Below are positions 33,206 through 44,978 of a DNA stretch of 64,000 bases, in pieces. The notes under the pieces were generated by a model. That model saw nothing but the letters and a program-made list of their open reading frames with translations. It did not search any database and was not told where the DNA came from. The DNA comes from Xenopus tropicalis (taxonomy: Eukaryota > Chordata > Amphibia > Anura > Pipidae): NCBI RefSeq assembly GCF_000004195.4, contig NC_030677.2:172527019-172591018 (forward strand), given 5' to 3'. Within the stretch, counting starts at the first letter, position 1; every line of letters begins with the position of its first letter. The position numbers were made by a program, and so were the translations under genes.

Positions 33206-35604
33206 TATAAAACATCTTTGCTAAAGTAATAATTTCTACTTATACAATTTTCTTAATGCTGCTTAATTATTTGTGTTCTACAAAAATAAATGTATATACA
33301 TACAGTAAGGTATTTTTTCCACTTTAATTATAAAGAGTGAAAAATGAAAAGGGGGTTTGTTACTGTTAGGGAATATTTAAAATTAAATAACTGTAGGTTT
33401 GTTTCAGTACTTCTAGGGTTGTGGTGAATGAAGTAACAATAGCATGCCACGTACACCACAAAAAAAATTCTGGGGGCCCCAGCATACACAGCAGCCCATA
33501 CCCAGCCATCCCTCCACCCACTTGCCAACTTACATCCCCTGCTCCCCAGCCGCTTGTGCCGGGGTAAGTAAGAGACCAGCAGGGGAGGGGGAATTACTAA
33601 AAACCATTGAGGAAGCAGACCCCGCAGTCTGGACTCCCCCTGCAACCGAGGGGTCTGCTTCCTCTATAGTTACAACTCTCGTTGTGACCCCAAAGGTAGG
33701 TAAAACTTACACAGTGTGTTGAAGCTGGTTAAGAAACTCTGGAAGTGACAACTATGAGATCTCAATCTGCAACTTACTAAAAATGCAGTGCACTCCATTA
33801 TGGGCTCCCACTTGGACCAGCTGTCACATGTATGTATGTTTTTTAACCTATAAAGCTGAGAAATGCATATAAATGTAGAACATCTTTTATATAGTTTTAA
33901 ACTGTTGTGTATCTGTGTATAGTAATTTTCAAGGTAGGGCAACCATTTAAGGCCCTGCTAGGGACCAATTTGTACTCCTAGCTCTTACTATAATGCTACA
34001 TTAAAAAATGAATTGCCACTTCAAGTCTAAGTTGATGTACTATTTAATGAGATCATAACAAATCACAGCACATCATTAAATATCTATTGAGATCATATAA
34101 ATACAGTTAAATATATGATTACATTTACCATTCAATCCAATAACCAGAATTAATTGCAGGCCTCCATGTGATCAATGATTTAAATAGTCTAATGCATGAG
34201 TAATTAAGCAGAAAGTACTGTAGATCCCTGGATGCACTTTGTTGTAATTACCTGTATGTATTTGCCCCTTATGGAGGCCTGAATGCACCAGTATGGCTGT
34301 TTAGTGGCTTGATATTAGAGTGTATGTTTAAACACCTTAGGAGACAGCCTGGTAATCTGCTAATTTAGGGTATCAGATAAGATTAACAAATGGTATTGTG
34401 AAACTGTGCTTATACAGTAGGTTTGATCATCAAAAAGTCAGTTTGAAAAAGAACATGCCATATGTAAAATAAAGGCAGTTTTATGATTATAATAATAATA
34501 ATGGGAGTGCTGCAGTTTTGATGAACTACAATTGAAGGTATGAGGAGGTGAATACATCTTGCTGCATGCACCCCGTAAAAAAGTTACTCACACAAGTGCT
34601 GGAAATCTGTTGTAATTAGCTAGGTTTGATCAGTCAGATAACCCCAAAGAGGCTTGTGTGTAACTGCTTGTTCCAATGTAACCAGTGCTTTAAGTATAGG
34701 TATGTTGAATATAGGTTTTTCTGTAAAGACTAAATAAAACATAATTTTACATAGGGTCTATCATCCACTAATGATGCTTATACCTTATTGCCACCCTTCA
34801 GATCATCCAATAAAAGAGGAAAAACACACAGTTATGCACTGTATGCAATGTTCTCTCCAATTTATTATAACCATGTGTGATAAGTGTGAAAACTCCATTA
34901 CCCTCCACAAACAGGCAGCATGCTATCAGCAACCTTCTGTATATCTATTCAACAAAGTACATCTTATCCCAAAGAGGTAACTCTGCTGTACAAGAGAGAG
35001 ATATTCCAGAACAGACAAATAAAAAGAGCTACTGCAGGCATAGCACAGTGCCCTCTATATTGTTACTAGTGGTAAAGACACAGACAAATATACTACAATT
35101 ATAAATAAATGTCTTCAAGGTGACCTATGTCCAGGAGTAGTTTGCAGTTTCAATGCCCTAATTTGTATTAATACAGGTACGACCCTTCGGGGTCGTTCGG
35201 GAGGTCCTATTTCAGATCAACTGCTGAGATCAACATGACACACAAAGCCAAACTATCAATAAGATGAGATGTACATTTAAGCCTTATATCAATTTTCCCA
35301 ATGTTATGTTTCTCACCTCATTATACAGTATATACTGTATGTTTGTGTTTTCTTATGAGAATGAAGGATGCAATGTATTGACCAGTGTTCTACCTGATCT
35401 GATAAGGTAAATAGACTGTTTCACTAGGCTAGGGCAGTGTATTATCTCTGTAAAAGTGCTGCTCTATATAGAATATATAGACTAATTTTATGAATAATAG
35501 GCCAATAATATTTTGCACAAAATCTTGTAAGAAGTAATGAATATTCTTGGAAATCTCATGTGGCAGGCAGGATTATCAGTCTCTTTTGCTCCTCAAATGT
35601 AGTA
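33206..35604. other. Non-coding sequence with two small palindromes
   Basis: A stem ACGACCC-TTCG-GGGTCGT lies at 35179-35196 and an 18-bp palindrome ATACAGTATATACTGTAT at about 35,323-35,340. Small frames around 33,328-33,942 and 34,771-35,104 have no recognisable similarity. Confidence 0.45.
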
Positions 35605-35932
35605 CAGGTATCGGACCCCTTATCCGGAAACCCGTTATCCAGAAAGCTCCGAATTACGGAATGGCCATCTCCCATAGACTCCATTTTAATCAAATAATTC
35701 AGAATTTTAAAACTGATTTCCTTTTTCTATGTAGAAATAAAACAGAACCTTGTAATTGATCCCAACTAAGATATAATTAATCCTTATTGGATGCAAAACA
35801 ATCCTATTGGGTTTAATTAATGTTTTATTGATTTTTTAGTAGACTTAAGGTATTGAGATCCAAATTACGGAAAGACCCCTTATCCGGAATACCCTTGGTC
35901 CCGAGCATTCTGAATAATGGGTCCTATACCTG
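35605..35932 (-). mobile_element. CAGGTAT MITE, well preserved, inverted copy
   Basis: TA|CAGGTATCGGACCCCTTATC ... GGGTCCTATACCTG|TA, 328 bp. It is the reverse complement, with few changes, of the elements at 19540 and 48212. The near identity over the whole length suggests recent amplification of this subfamily. Confidence 0.88.
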
Positions 35933-35934
35933 TA

Positions 35935-36999
35935 GTTGGGGGTTTTGTGAAATACAGGGCATCCCTAATCAGTAATAGCATTTGGCAGTGTGCTAGTGGA
36001 TTGTGAAAGTTGATCTAATACCGTTAAATTAGGTGGGTGGTAAAAGCAGTTTGAGGTTCAATGGGGAGTTAAGTTGGACTTGGGAACAGAAATACACCCC
36101 TAGGTCTTTGAGTAAGACATGCAGTTGACCTGAGCTTGGGCCTTTAAATAAAGGAAAAGTTGTATTTGCCAAGGGCCCACCAGGACAGCAAGGCCATCGC
36201 CAAACATTTGATGCAACTTTTGAATAAAGCATCCTGCAGAAACGAAGGACCACTCATTTTCATTGTCTGATTAAACATACATTTTTGTACATTTACAGTC
36301 TCTAGAAAAGTATGTTGTAAGCTGTTATATTTAATGATACTTTTTTTTCTTAATGTCCCATGTAGATGTGGAGTTCCACTTTGTTTTCCACCAATGAGCA
36401 CAAGATGAGGAGAGCTCAGCAGCTGCCATAAACCCTACATCTACTGTACTTTGATAAGCACAGACCATTTCAATATCACTGGCTTTATTATATTCAGGTT
36501 CTCCTTATGGGTAGTACTGCCACCAATTTCTATGGGCATCTGCAGTGGCCCACCAATGAGATATCTGCCCTGGGCCCACAGGCCACACTGCCCTTGCTTT
36601 AGTGAGCCTTGGGGCTACAAATTCTAGTTGGTCCAAGAAAGTGTATTGCGGTGGTGTAAGATACAGTCATAGAAAATTCTGCAGTGTGCTTAATTACAAA
36701 ACGTAAAATGCTTTTACTACTTGGAATACAATAAGTTCTGTCAGTAATGTTCTGTTATGAATGCACTAAATGAGCTTTCAGACCAAAAACTTTATGTTAG
36801 GTCGCACCTGGCTTCACTTTCTGTTTGCTTGACTGTCACAAGTTAATAGCCACACGTTTTATATTGGTCCTACAAGATCTTCCACAGCACTGAAAACATA
36901 TATGCATATATAACCGTTTCTTGGCACACCCACTTCTCTGGGCTCTATACAGTACTTGCTTAGTGCAGGAGATTTAGTTCCCTTTGCAATAGTGAAAGA
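35935..36999. other. Non-coding sequence, nothing firm
   Basis: At about 36,530-36,600 the phrase GGCATCTGCAGTGGCCCACC may be a hAT-miniature fragment. No gene. Confidence 0.4.
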
Positions 37000-38640
37000 T
37001 ACTGGGAACTGGGATTTTAGTGCAGTGCCTCCACCTAGTGGACACTGAGGAGCACACCTCAAGGGGATTTCCACTAGGAAAAATAATTAGCACACACTTT
37101 GCAGCAAGGATAACTTTATATAACCGTTGAAATAGAATGTAAAACAACTTTATGGATAACTGATTATCCTGCCCTGAGGAACCCTTGCAGTCTATCCACT
37201 CCTGGCAGAGTCTCTTTAGATGCCCAGTCCCAACTTGGATCCAGATAAACCACAACCTTTTTATTCAGTTCTGTCCCTTCCCCAAGAGCTCTTAAGTCCC
37301 CCCAGGTAGCGCTACCTGCCCCAGAGTACCTTCCCCTATGGAAAGGTGGCTGCTCTCACGTAACAGGCAAACGAGCAATACCTGTCCTCACCAGGGGACA
37401 CACACGGAGATTCCACAGAGGATTCTGTAATCACCAGCAGCTCAGCAGGTTTCTCTCTTTGCAGTCTTTGCACTCAAAGTAATTGGTACTGGCTACTCAC
37501 TCTAAATCTCTCATCCAAAAACTGGCAAAACAACAGGAGCTTCTGTAGGGACCCATAGGGTTAAGCTCCCTATGGTGTTATCCCTTATCTTTATCTAATC
37601 TGTACTGTTATAGGGCAGAGCCCTCTGTACTCAGGTTACAGCTGAAACACTATCCCTAATAGGTTTAGTGCAGGTTGACCACTCCCCTTGGCAGACTATA
37701 TAGTGTCTTGCACAAGGGAGTGTCTTCCTCTTTTGGCCGCATGCTGTGTTCTGGACAGATCCCAACTGAGCCTGGACCACAACATAGGCCCAGAAGCCAT
37801 TTGTACCCTAGGGGACCACCTACCCTAGTGATAAGTCGGGGGCAGGGCCCGTGAACGAGGTAAAGCCAGCACAGCCAGTTTATTAATAGCACCCTCTAGG
37901 AGTGGTGAGCATAGTCAGCTTATTTAGTAAGGGCAGCATTAGCCCCATCAAAGGAGACTGTAAGGGTTTAGTATAACCCAGGCTTTGTATGCCTTGCTGT
38001 AGGGACCACAGTTAAGACGCAGGATTCAGGCAGTTTCTTACCCTGAACCATAGTTGGCTGGAGGGGATCTGTTCCAGTAAAGGGCATCCATTCCTGGTAT
38101 ACAGCTAATACTCTGCATATCCTATCAAGTGGGCTATACTGTTCCTTAAGGGTCACATCTGCTGTTATCCTCTGTGACCATCCACTGCTGTGTCTGTGAG
38201 TATAATCCCTGCTGCACTACTACACTGTGCCTTTGTCCAAATAAACTTGTAATATAGTTAACTATAAAGAATCCTCTGGCGTCCATTATTCTCTATTTGC
38301 ACTACACACCTCAGCTAGTTGTAGTTCAACTACACCCTCGCTCCGCCTAATTCTCCCATATAGCGGAGGCTCACTCCTTTGTATTAAGTGTCGCATGTAA
38401 CACATGCTCTCCCTTATATTACTAGCCTGGATTTGTCCTTAAATAGGCCAATTAGGTGTTACACTTCCTTTATAAACTGCTGGGCCCGCCCCTGACTTTT
38501 GGCTCCAAACCTAGGCACACCTCCTCTCTCTCAACAGTGCACTGGGGCATCCAGCCAATCGGGTTCCTCCCCAGTGTGTAGTCGGGCGGGATGATGTCAC
38601 AGACAGAGAAACAGGGGAAAGAGTTCTCTGATCCCCTACA
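37000..38640 (-). mobile_element. LTR-like block interrupted by a second LTR
   Basis: Read on the minus strand it starts TGTAGGGGATCAGAGAAC at 38640 and has a TATA-type site (TTTATAAAGG) at about 38,475. It is broken at 38,335 and 37,543, then continues with a GAATAAAAAGG polyadenylation-type signal at about 37,265 and GC-richer sequence. The order start, TATA, break, poly-A signal fits one LTR with a foreign insert. The 3' limit near 37,000 is a guess. Confidence 0.4.
37544..38334 (+). mobile_element. Solo-LTR-like block inserted in the opposite-strand LTR
   Basis: Starts TGTAGGGACCCATAGGG and ends GTAGTTCAACTACA, giving matched TGTAG/CTACA tips. AAATAAAC at about 38,240 and CTCTGGCGTCC at about 38,274 match the 3' end of the block at 8902-9653. 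About 790 bp. No clean target duplication could be read. Confidence 0.5.
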
Positions 38641-38777
38641 CATATATAAATTAAGAAAAAGTCTGCACCAAACATAAAATCTCTGACTATGTTAATCAAA
38701 CAATGCTTATAGGAATAGGTAAGATAACAAAAAGAGCCTGAGGAACTCTTTGTTTTTCTCACACCATTGTCTGTTAA
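38641..38777. other. Short spacer ending in TTAA
   Basis: TTAA at 38774-38777 is the target of the next MITE. Confidence 0.6.
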
Positions 38778-38987
38778 AGGAAAACTATACCCCCAAACAA
38801 TGTAGGTCTATAAAAATAAACAAGCATAACCAAGCTCATATGTAAAACCCTGCTGCATCTATGTTGTAAATAAACCATTTTCAAAAAAATATATACTTTT
38901 TTAGTAGGATATGCTATTGGGTAATGCTAAATAGAAGACTGCCAGTTGGCTTAAATTCTTTAATAGGTCACTTAACATAATATAAAC

Positions 38988-40199
38988 CAGTGCTGTCCAA
39001 CTTCTGTTGTACCGAGGGCCGGAATTTTTCCGCCTACGTGGTGGAGGGCCGATAATGGAAGCCAGTTTTGACCACTCCCCTTTTTGAAACCGCACCCACT
39101 TGAAACCACCCCCATGTTATCACATGACCATACCCATATTAATGGTTGTGGTACAGCAAAAACCTGCCATACTCTGCCTTCCCTACCCTGCCTGTGTGCC
39201 ATACTCTGCCTTCCCTACCCTGCCTGTGTGTGCCATACTCTGCCTGCCCTACCCTGCCTGTGTGTGCCATACTCTGCCTGCCCTACCCTGCCTGTGTGTG
39301 CCATACTCTGCCTGCCCTACCCTGCCTGCGTGCCATACTTTCACTGTGTGTGCCATTCTTGGCTGGTTTGTGCCATACTTGGCCTGTGTGTGCCATACTC
39401 TGCCTGCCCTACCCTGCCTGTGTGTGCCATACTCTGCCTTCCCTACCCTGCCTGCGTGTGCCATACTTTCACTGTCTGTGCCATTCTTGGCTGGTTTGTG
39501 CCAAACTTGGCCTGTGTGTGCCATACTCTGCTTGCCCTACTCTGCCTGTGTGTGCCATACTCTGCCTTCCCTACCCTGCCTGCATGTGCCATACTTTCAC
39601 TGTGTGTGCCATTCTTGGCTGGTTTGTGCCAAACTTGGCCTGTGTGTGCCATACTCTGCCTGCCCTACTCTGCCTGTGTGTGCCATACTCTGCCTTCCCT
39701 ACCCTGCCTGTGTGTGCCATACTCTGCTTGCCCTATGCTGCCTGTGTGTATGGCACACACAGGCAGCCTACAGTGACACAATGCTGGCACTGCTCCTACA
39801 GTCTGCACAATAACTATATATTAAAAAACTTTTTAATTGCAGTACCACCTCAGTATATGTTCTTTTTGTAGTGTGCAGGGATTATTTGTGGGTTTCTACT
39901 GCTCCTGAGGTGTGAACAGGGGAACAATGTGGGTGATTACAGCCTGAGCCTGAGGTGTGAACACTGCAGGGGGTGAACAATGCATACATTAAAAGGTGTG
40001 AACAGTACAGGGGATTACATATTTAAACAATACAGCCTGATTACAGCCTGAATCTGAGGTGAGAACCATGCAGGGGGGGGGGCAGTTAATCACAGTACTG
40101 ATACCAGTTAAAGCTTACACAAGAGTAAGCCATCAAAGCAGCCAGACAGATGGGGGGCCACACAGAGGGGGGCCGCGGGCCGCCTGTTGGACAGCACTG
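38988..40199. mobile_element. hAT-like non-autonomous element with a large minisatellite
   Basis: Ends CAGTGCTGTCCAAC and GTTGGACAGCACTG are a perfect 14-bp inverted repeat. The right interior GGCCGCGGGCCGCC is typical of a widespread hAT group (remembered). No 8-bp duplication is visible; only AAC is shared by the flanks, so the superfamily call is tentative. Half of the 1,212 bp is the tandem array at 39165-39770. No transposase. Confidence 0.65.
39165..39770. repeat. 32-bp minisatellite with 128-bp higher-order repeat
   Basis: The basic unit is GTGTGCCATACTCTGCCTGC plus CCTACCCTGCCT (32 bp). A variant pair (CCATACTTTCACTG and CCATTCTTGGCTGG) recurs at 39333, 39461 and 39589, exactly 128 bp apart, so blocks of four units were amplified together. 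Units lack stop codons, so all three plus frames stay open for 230-240 codons and a minus frame for about 90. Because 32 is not a multiple of 3, each frame cycles through the same peptide. This is not a gene. Confidence 0.93.
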
Positions 40200-40344
40200 A
40201 ACTGTCCAATAAATACTTAACCAATCTGTTGGTTAAGTATTTATTCTAGGGGTATCATTTTCCTTTAACATTAATATGCATTATTAGTTAAATTTTACAG
40301 TTCAGTGTGCATAGCAAATGAGCAGGACCCATTTAGAGTGTTAC

Positions 40345-40495
40345 CAGTGGCTTAACTAGAAGTTTCAGGGCCCAACAGCAAAATAATTTTAGAGCCCCAC
40401 TATGGTCAAGCATTTTTCAAGAAAAGGCACTGGGCCCCTGTACCTCCTGGGCCCCACAACAGTTACAGAGTCAGTTACAGCTATAGTTGTGCCTC
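40345..40495. repeat. CAGTGGCTTAACTAGA-type hAT miniature fragment
   Basis: Begins CAGTGGCTTAACTAGAAG; the interior has GGGCCCCTGTACCTCCTGGG. The right end ATAGTTGTGCCTCTAATT is a diverged form of the expected ATAGTTACGCCACTG. A second left-end fragment lies at 41,873 (CAGTGGCATAACTAGAAG). Confidence 0.5.
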
Positions 40496-42430
40496 TAATT
40501 GCACTGTGCAGATACAATATAAATAAGGCTACTGATATAGTGTAATATGTCTAACTCAATGTAAAAATAAGCATTAAAACAGAATTCTTGGAATGATTTT
40601 TGTACTCTAGTCCCATTCATTTATTTTATAGCAAACAGAGAAGGGATTTTAGTTTTAGAAATTCTAGCAGCAAGGGCTAGCCCCTCCTGTCAGTGGATAT
40701 TCACACAAACTGCTCTCTAGCTTGCAGCAGAGGTACAATAAAAAAAAGCTCTCAAATTAAGGAAGAAATTTGGTGTTCATGTGCGTGGGCGTCCCTGCCG
40801 CCTGCAGATTTTTAATTTCCTCATATGAAGGATTTCCCTCGCTATGAGTCCTGACGGAATAGCAGATGGCTGTTCCAAAGTACATAAGGTACACAAAAAG
40901 GAAAATACCTTTTGTCTGGGAAAATGCCCTTCAGTGCTGGCAAAGAAATGTCACACATTAGCAGGTGCTTCTGACAAGTGAAACAGCTATTCAGCTCTAT
41001 TCTGCTTCTTCGTCTTCTTTTTAAATTCCCTGCAGTTTACTGTTCATAAGAGCTGTCATCTATGAAGAATACAATGCCCTTGTTCTGTTGGAAGAGTCTG
41101 CTTCTGAAATGCAAAACCCAAAATATATTGTTCAAGTGTGTGTCTTTTAACAGCGGTAGAGTCCCCTGGAGGATTGTAGTAACTGTATTTCAATGTTGTG
41201 CTCTAATTCTCATTTTCTTGGCTGCCAGATATTTATCAGACTTAAAACATATTTACAGTACCCTAATTGGACAATTATGGCGGTCAGATAGAATCATGGA
41301 GCAAATATTAGATCCTCAGGCTGATATCTAAAGCTGTTTTGTGAATGCAACAAAATCATTATACACTATTGCCAAGCAGGTCATGTGGGTTAACTGAAAA
41401 CAAATAGATATGGCTTTAGACATTGTATAATAGATCACTGATAAATGTCACGGAAAAATGGTTTGGTGTTTAAGAGTCTCACTCTCTCTTGTGGAAATAT
41501 ATTAAGTGAAAGTTTATTGGGGCTATAAAAAAATGCTGATTTCAATATTTTCCCTGTCAATTAGCCGCTGGCTGGAAGGAATTATGGTGTAGTGTTGAAA
41601 GATAGGATTTATGTTTAATGTGGTAAAGCCTGAAGTAAATATGAAATAATAAAATTGAATGCGTTTCCATGCAAATCAACATACCAGGGAAAGCGGCACC
41701 TCAGAATCGGAATGTTCTTCTACATCCAAAAGTGGAGGAAAACTAACTATCTTGGCTTTTCTGCAGCTTTATATAAAGGAAATGAGTATGCTTTCATTAG
41801 GCTATGATTAGTCCATTAAATACTATGGATATTTATTTTTTGCCAGTCAAATTTAAGAACCAAGTTCTTCAGTGGCATAACTAGAAGCTATGGTTCCAAC
41901 AACAAATAATTTTCAGCCCCTCTTTAAATGTATTAATAAGAAACTGGGAATAAGACATTTCCATATAGATAAATTCAAGCTTCCTATTTGCCAGTGACCA
42001 ACTGAACTTTCTAAGCCTTGTGGGAACCCCAGTAGTTGCAAGGTCTGTTTCATGCTTGCCCCAGTTTGAAAAGGTCTTTCACCATCCAGGCTAACTTAAG
42101 TTATGGGGTCATCAGAATTCCTTCTATATCTTAATTGTCAAAAAAATCAGTCACAATGCACATGTGTAGGGCATCATGGGTGGGATTTCCTTTCTACAGG
42201 AGGACTAGTAGAAAGTATAGTGCATTCCAGCAGGAAGAAATCATGCTCAGAATGCAAGATGGAACCGGTGTTTGCATAAGAAGAAACCCCCTCCCCATGA
42301 AAATGCAACGTGCCTGCATGAAAGGAAACACCCAGAGATTACCCAACTGGATGACAGCACCCCAGGGAGGAAGAGAGACTACATCAAATAAAGGCAGACA
42401 TAAGAGCTTTCTGAATGCTATGCCCTGTTA
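40496..42430. other. Non-coding sequence; one small hAT fragment
   Basis: Apart from the CAGTGGCATAACTAGAAG fragment at 41,873 I recognise no repeat. 41,450-41,720 is repeat-free and could be single-copy. Frames at 41062-41331 and 42135-42434 have no recognisable similarity. Confidence 0.4.
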
Positions 42431-42434
42431 TTAA

Positions 42435-43303
42435 AGGAAAACTATACCCCCCCAATCAATGTAGATCTCTTTAAAAATATATTACATGAAATGCTCATAT
42501 GTAAAGCTCTGCTTTATCTTCATCAATAAAACATATTCGTAAAAATATACCTTTTTTAGTAGTATGTGCCATTGGGTAGAAAATTATAATTTTAAAGGAA
42601 TAGTTCGGTGTAAAAATGAAACTGGGTAAAAGAGATAGACTGCACAAAATAAAAAATGTTTTCAATATTGTTAGTTAGGCAAAAATGTAATGTATAAGGG
42701 CTGGAGTGGAGATATCTAACATAATAGCCATAATATCTAACATAATAGCCAGAACACTACCTCCTGCTTTCAGCTCTCTAAGCTCTTAGCAGTCAGTAAC
42801 CAATCAGTGACTTGAGGGGAGCCATATGGGACCTAACTGTTGAGTTAGTTTGCATTCTAATCTGACCCGCGTGCTCACAAACTAACTAAACAGTTATGTC
42901 TCATGTGACCCCCCCCCCTAAAGTTACTGATTAACTAAAAGGTTAGAGAGCTTAACTCTATATCAGCTTACCTAACTATATTAGAAGTGTATTTTTAATT
43001 TTATTTTGTGCAGTCTATCTGTTTTACCCAGTTTCATTTTTACACTGAAATGTTCCTTTAAGGTCTTAGGGCTGTTCCCCCTATGAGCCCATTATTCACA
43101 GTGCACACAAACAAACCAAGAGCACACATACATGTCAGGTCACATCAGCCAATTAATGGGCAAAGTTCTGCCTTTTACTCCCACACTTCTTCCTGTTACA
43201 GTCAGAGCTGCTTTAGTTTTGGTCATGTGATCTCTGAGGGAGCGCCCAGCCCATCACTAAATGGTGGCTCAAGGTAAGAGATGAAAAAATAAAGTTTTCC
43301 TTA
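42435..43303 (+). mobile_element. T2-type TTAA MITE split by another T2-type MITE
   Basis: TTAA (42431-42434) then AGGAAAACTATACCCCC. The right end AAAGTTTTCCT is followed by a mutated TTAA (TATC). The halves are 42435-42591 and 43062-43303. The right half shares phrases such as CACATCAGCCAATT with 860-880 of the first copy. Confidence 0.75.
42596..43057. mobile_element. T2-type MITE nested in a T2-type MITE
   Basis: TTAA at 42592-42595 and 43058-43061 flank AGGAATAGTTCGGTGTAAAA and TTTTACACTGAAATGTTCCT. Inner inverted phrases (GAAACTGGGTAAAAGAGATA facing TATCTGTTTTACCCAGTTTC) make about 45 bp of terminal inverted repeat. 462 bp, non-coding. Confidence 0.9.
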
Positions 43304-43922
43304 TCTGACTCGGAATTTACTGCAAGGGACATAAATTAGTAAGGATTAGCCACACTGCAAGTGACATTTTACATCTAACCATCCAAACAAGATTAACATG
43401 AGAGTAAATAGAAGGACATTCTGTAATACCAAATCTGTTGGAAGCTGAAAGCCGGTATTATGAAATGCCATAGTTCTACTTCACAAACGAATACAAGTAA
43501 AACCAATTTCTCTTGAAATGAGGCTCTATTTACCAAAGTCACAGTACAATAGTAACAATTTCCTATGCACTAATAAATACAGCATCTTTGGTCTGTAATG
43601 GTGTGGTGGATCCAAATAGCTTTATGGGTTTTATAGCAATCAAGGCAGCCACTGTGATTTGTTCCGGGTCGTAAGCAATTGCAGCAGGGGTTTGACCACA
43701 GGTCTCCGGCTTGACATCCATGACCCCAACATCATAGGGAAACCATTTACATGATAATCTAAGTCAAGATGTTTGTGGTTGTCAGTTGTGAGTGTTTTCT
43801 CCACTTTACTCCTACTTTTTATAGTTTAAGCAAAATCAGCTCACACCAACAGTCTTCTTAGAAATGGCAATGCTTCATTTGGCGAATCTGATTCTGGCAG
43901 ATATTTTTTTTTTCATTTTTTT
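43304..43922. other. Non-coding spacer
   Basis: Nothing recognised except a T-rich run before the next TTAA. Confidence 0.5.
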
Positions 43923-43926
43923 TTAA

Positions 43927-44427
43927 AGGAGACATATCCTATAAAAATTAAAACTGTACCAGTGAACTATACTCCTCTAGATATAGAAGGAATGTGCTAG
44001 AAAAATTGTGTTTCAGACTGATTTATTGAGAAATTCCCCCAAAACCCCACTAGTCCCGCCCATCCATTTCACTTCCTGCTGGCTGAATTCTCTGGATGTG
44101 CAGGGGAGCCGGCGGCCCTCCGTACCCTGCACTGTAGGATAGGAACCAATCAGCAGCTAGGCTGACCTGATAGGGAACTGAAGCCTGTCTGTGCTTGTGT
44201 GAGTGCAGGGCTGTGATTGGCTATCCCCCTCCTACTGTGCTTCTGGCAGGGACCGTTAGGACACGCCCACTCTTCATTTCAAACTCTGACCAGATCTATA
44301 GGGAGCTCCAATAAAGGGGCCATTTTTACAGATAGGATTAATTTTTAGCACAAAGTAAACCAGCACCGTATATTATTCATAATTGCCTACAAAATTAGGG
44401 TTTTTCCATTTATCCTATATGTCTCCT
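43927..44427. mobile_element. T2-type TTAA MITE, AGGAGACATATCC family
   Basis: TTAA at 43923-43926 and 44428-44431 flank AGGAGACATATCCTATAAA and the answering TTATCCTATATGTCTCCT. 501 bp. The GC-richer middle (44,080-44,270) has no coding capacity. Confidence 0.88.
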
Positions 44428-44431
44428 TTAA

Positions 44432-44976
44432 AAAATGATACCAGACTAAAACTGTAAATGATGCAATAGAAAGCAAAGACCAGGAAAATAATTATGCACC
44501 AGATTTGAAACCTACATACACATCCCTGCCCCACCCTGAGTATACTAAATACCTATTCAGTAAAATATATGATTCACGTGTTTTTTTGAATATATTTCAA
44601 ACTACAATTGACTGGTAATCTTTCAGATTTCGCTTTACCTGGAATATAAATCACAAACATTATCTATAAAGCATACTTTTAACAGACTTGCTTGATATAA
44701 AAGGAATTACAGTGCTCTCATATCCAAAGTCTTCAAAGGGCTTTTGATAAAGATGCAGCATTGATATCTATCAGAATAGCTTGAATAGCGATCGAGATTC
44801 CACTGCTAGAAACAGGTTAGTAATTACTTTAAGACATTAATGCTCATTAATGAGTGGGATTCATCATTGTCTGTTGTGTTGAGAAATAGAAGTAAATTTG
44901 TTCTACCTTTATGCTTATTATAGATATCCCCCATCTATGATCTTTAGCTTAAAGAGATGTACACAGTGGCAGATTA
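44432..44976. other. Non-coding spacer
   Basis: AT-rich, nothing recognised. Confidence 0.5.
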
Positions 44977-44978
44977 TA

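Larger units (their letters stand above)
38778..40264 (+). mobile_element. T2-type TTAA MITE split by a hAT-like element
   Basis: Starts AGGAAAACTATACCCCC after TTAA (38774-38777) and ends ATTTTCCT before TTAA (40265-40268). The MITE parts are 38778-38987 and 40200-40264. Same family as 540 and 42435. Confidence 0.8.

Noticed and set aside
39084..39871. Three overlapping plus-strand frames of 230-241 codons plus minus frames
   Set aside because: All three frames are open because the 32-bp minisatellite lacks stops; each gives the same cyclic Cys/Pro/Leu-rich peptide.
41062..41331. 89-codon frame with a hydrophobic middle, as a possible small membrane protein
   Set aside because: No homology recognised, no supporting signals, length within chance for AT-rich DNA.
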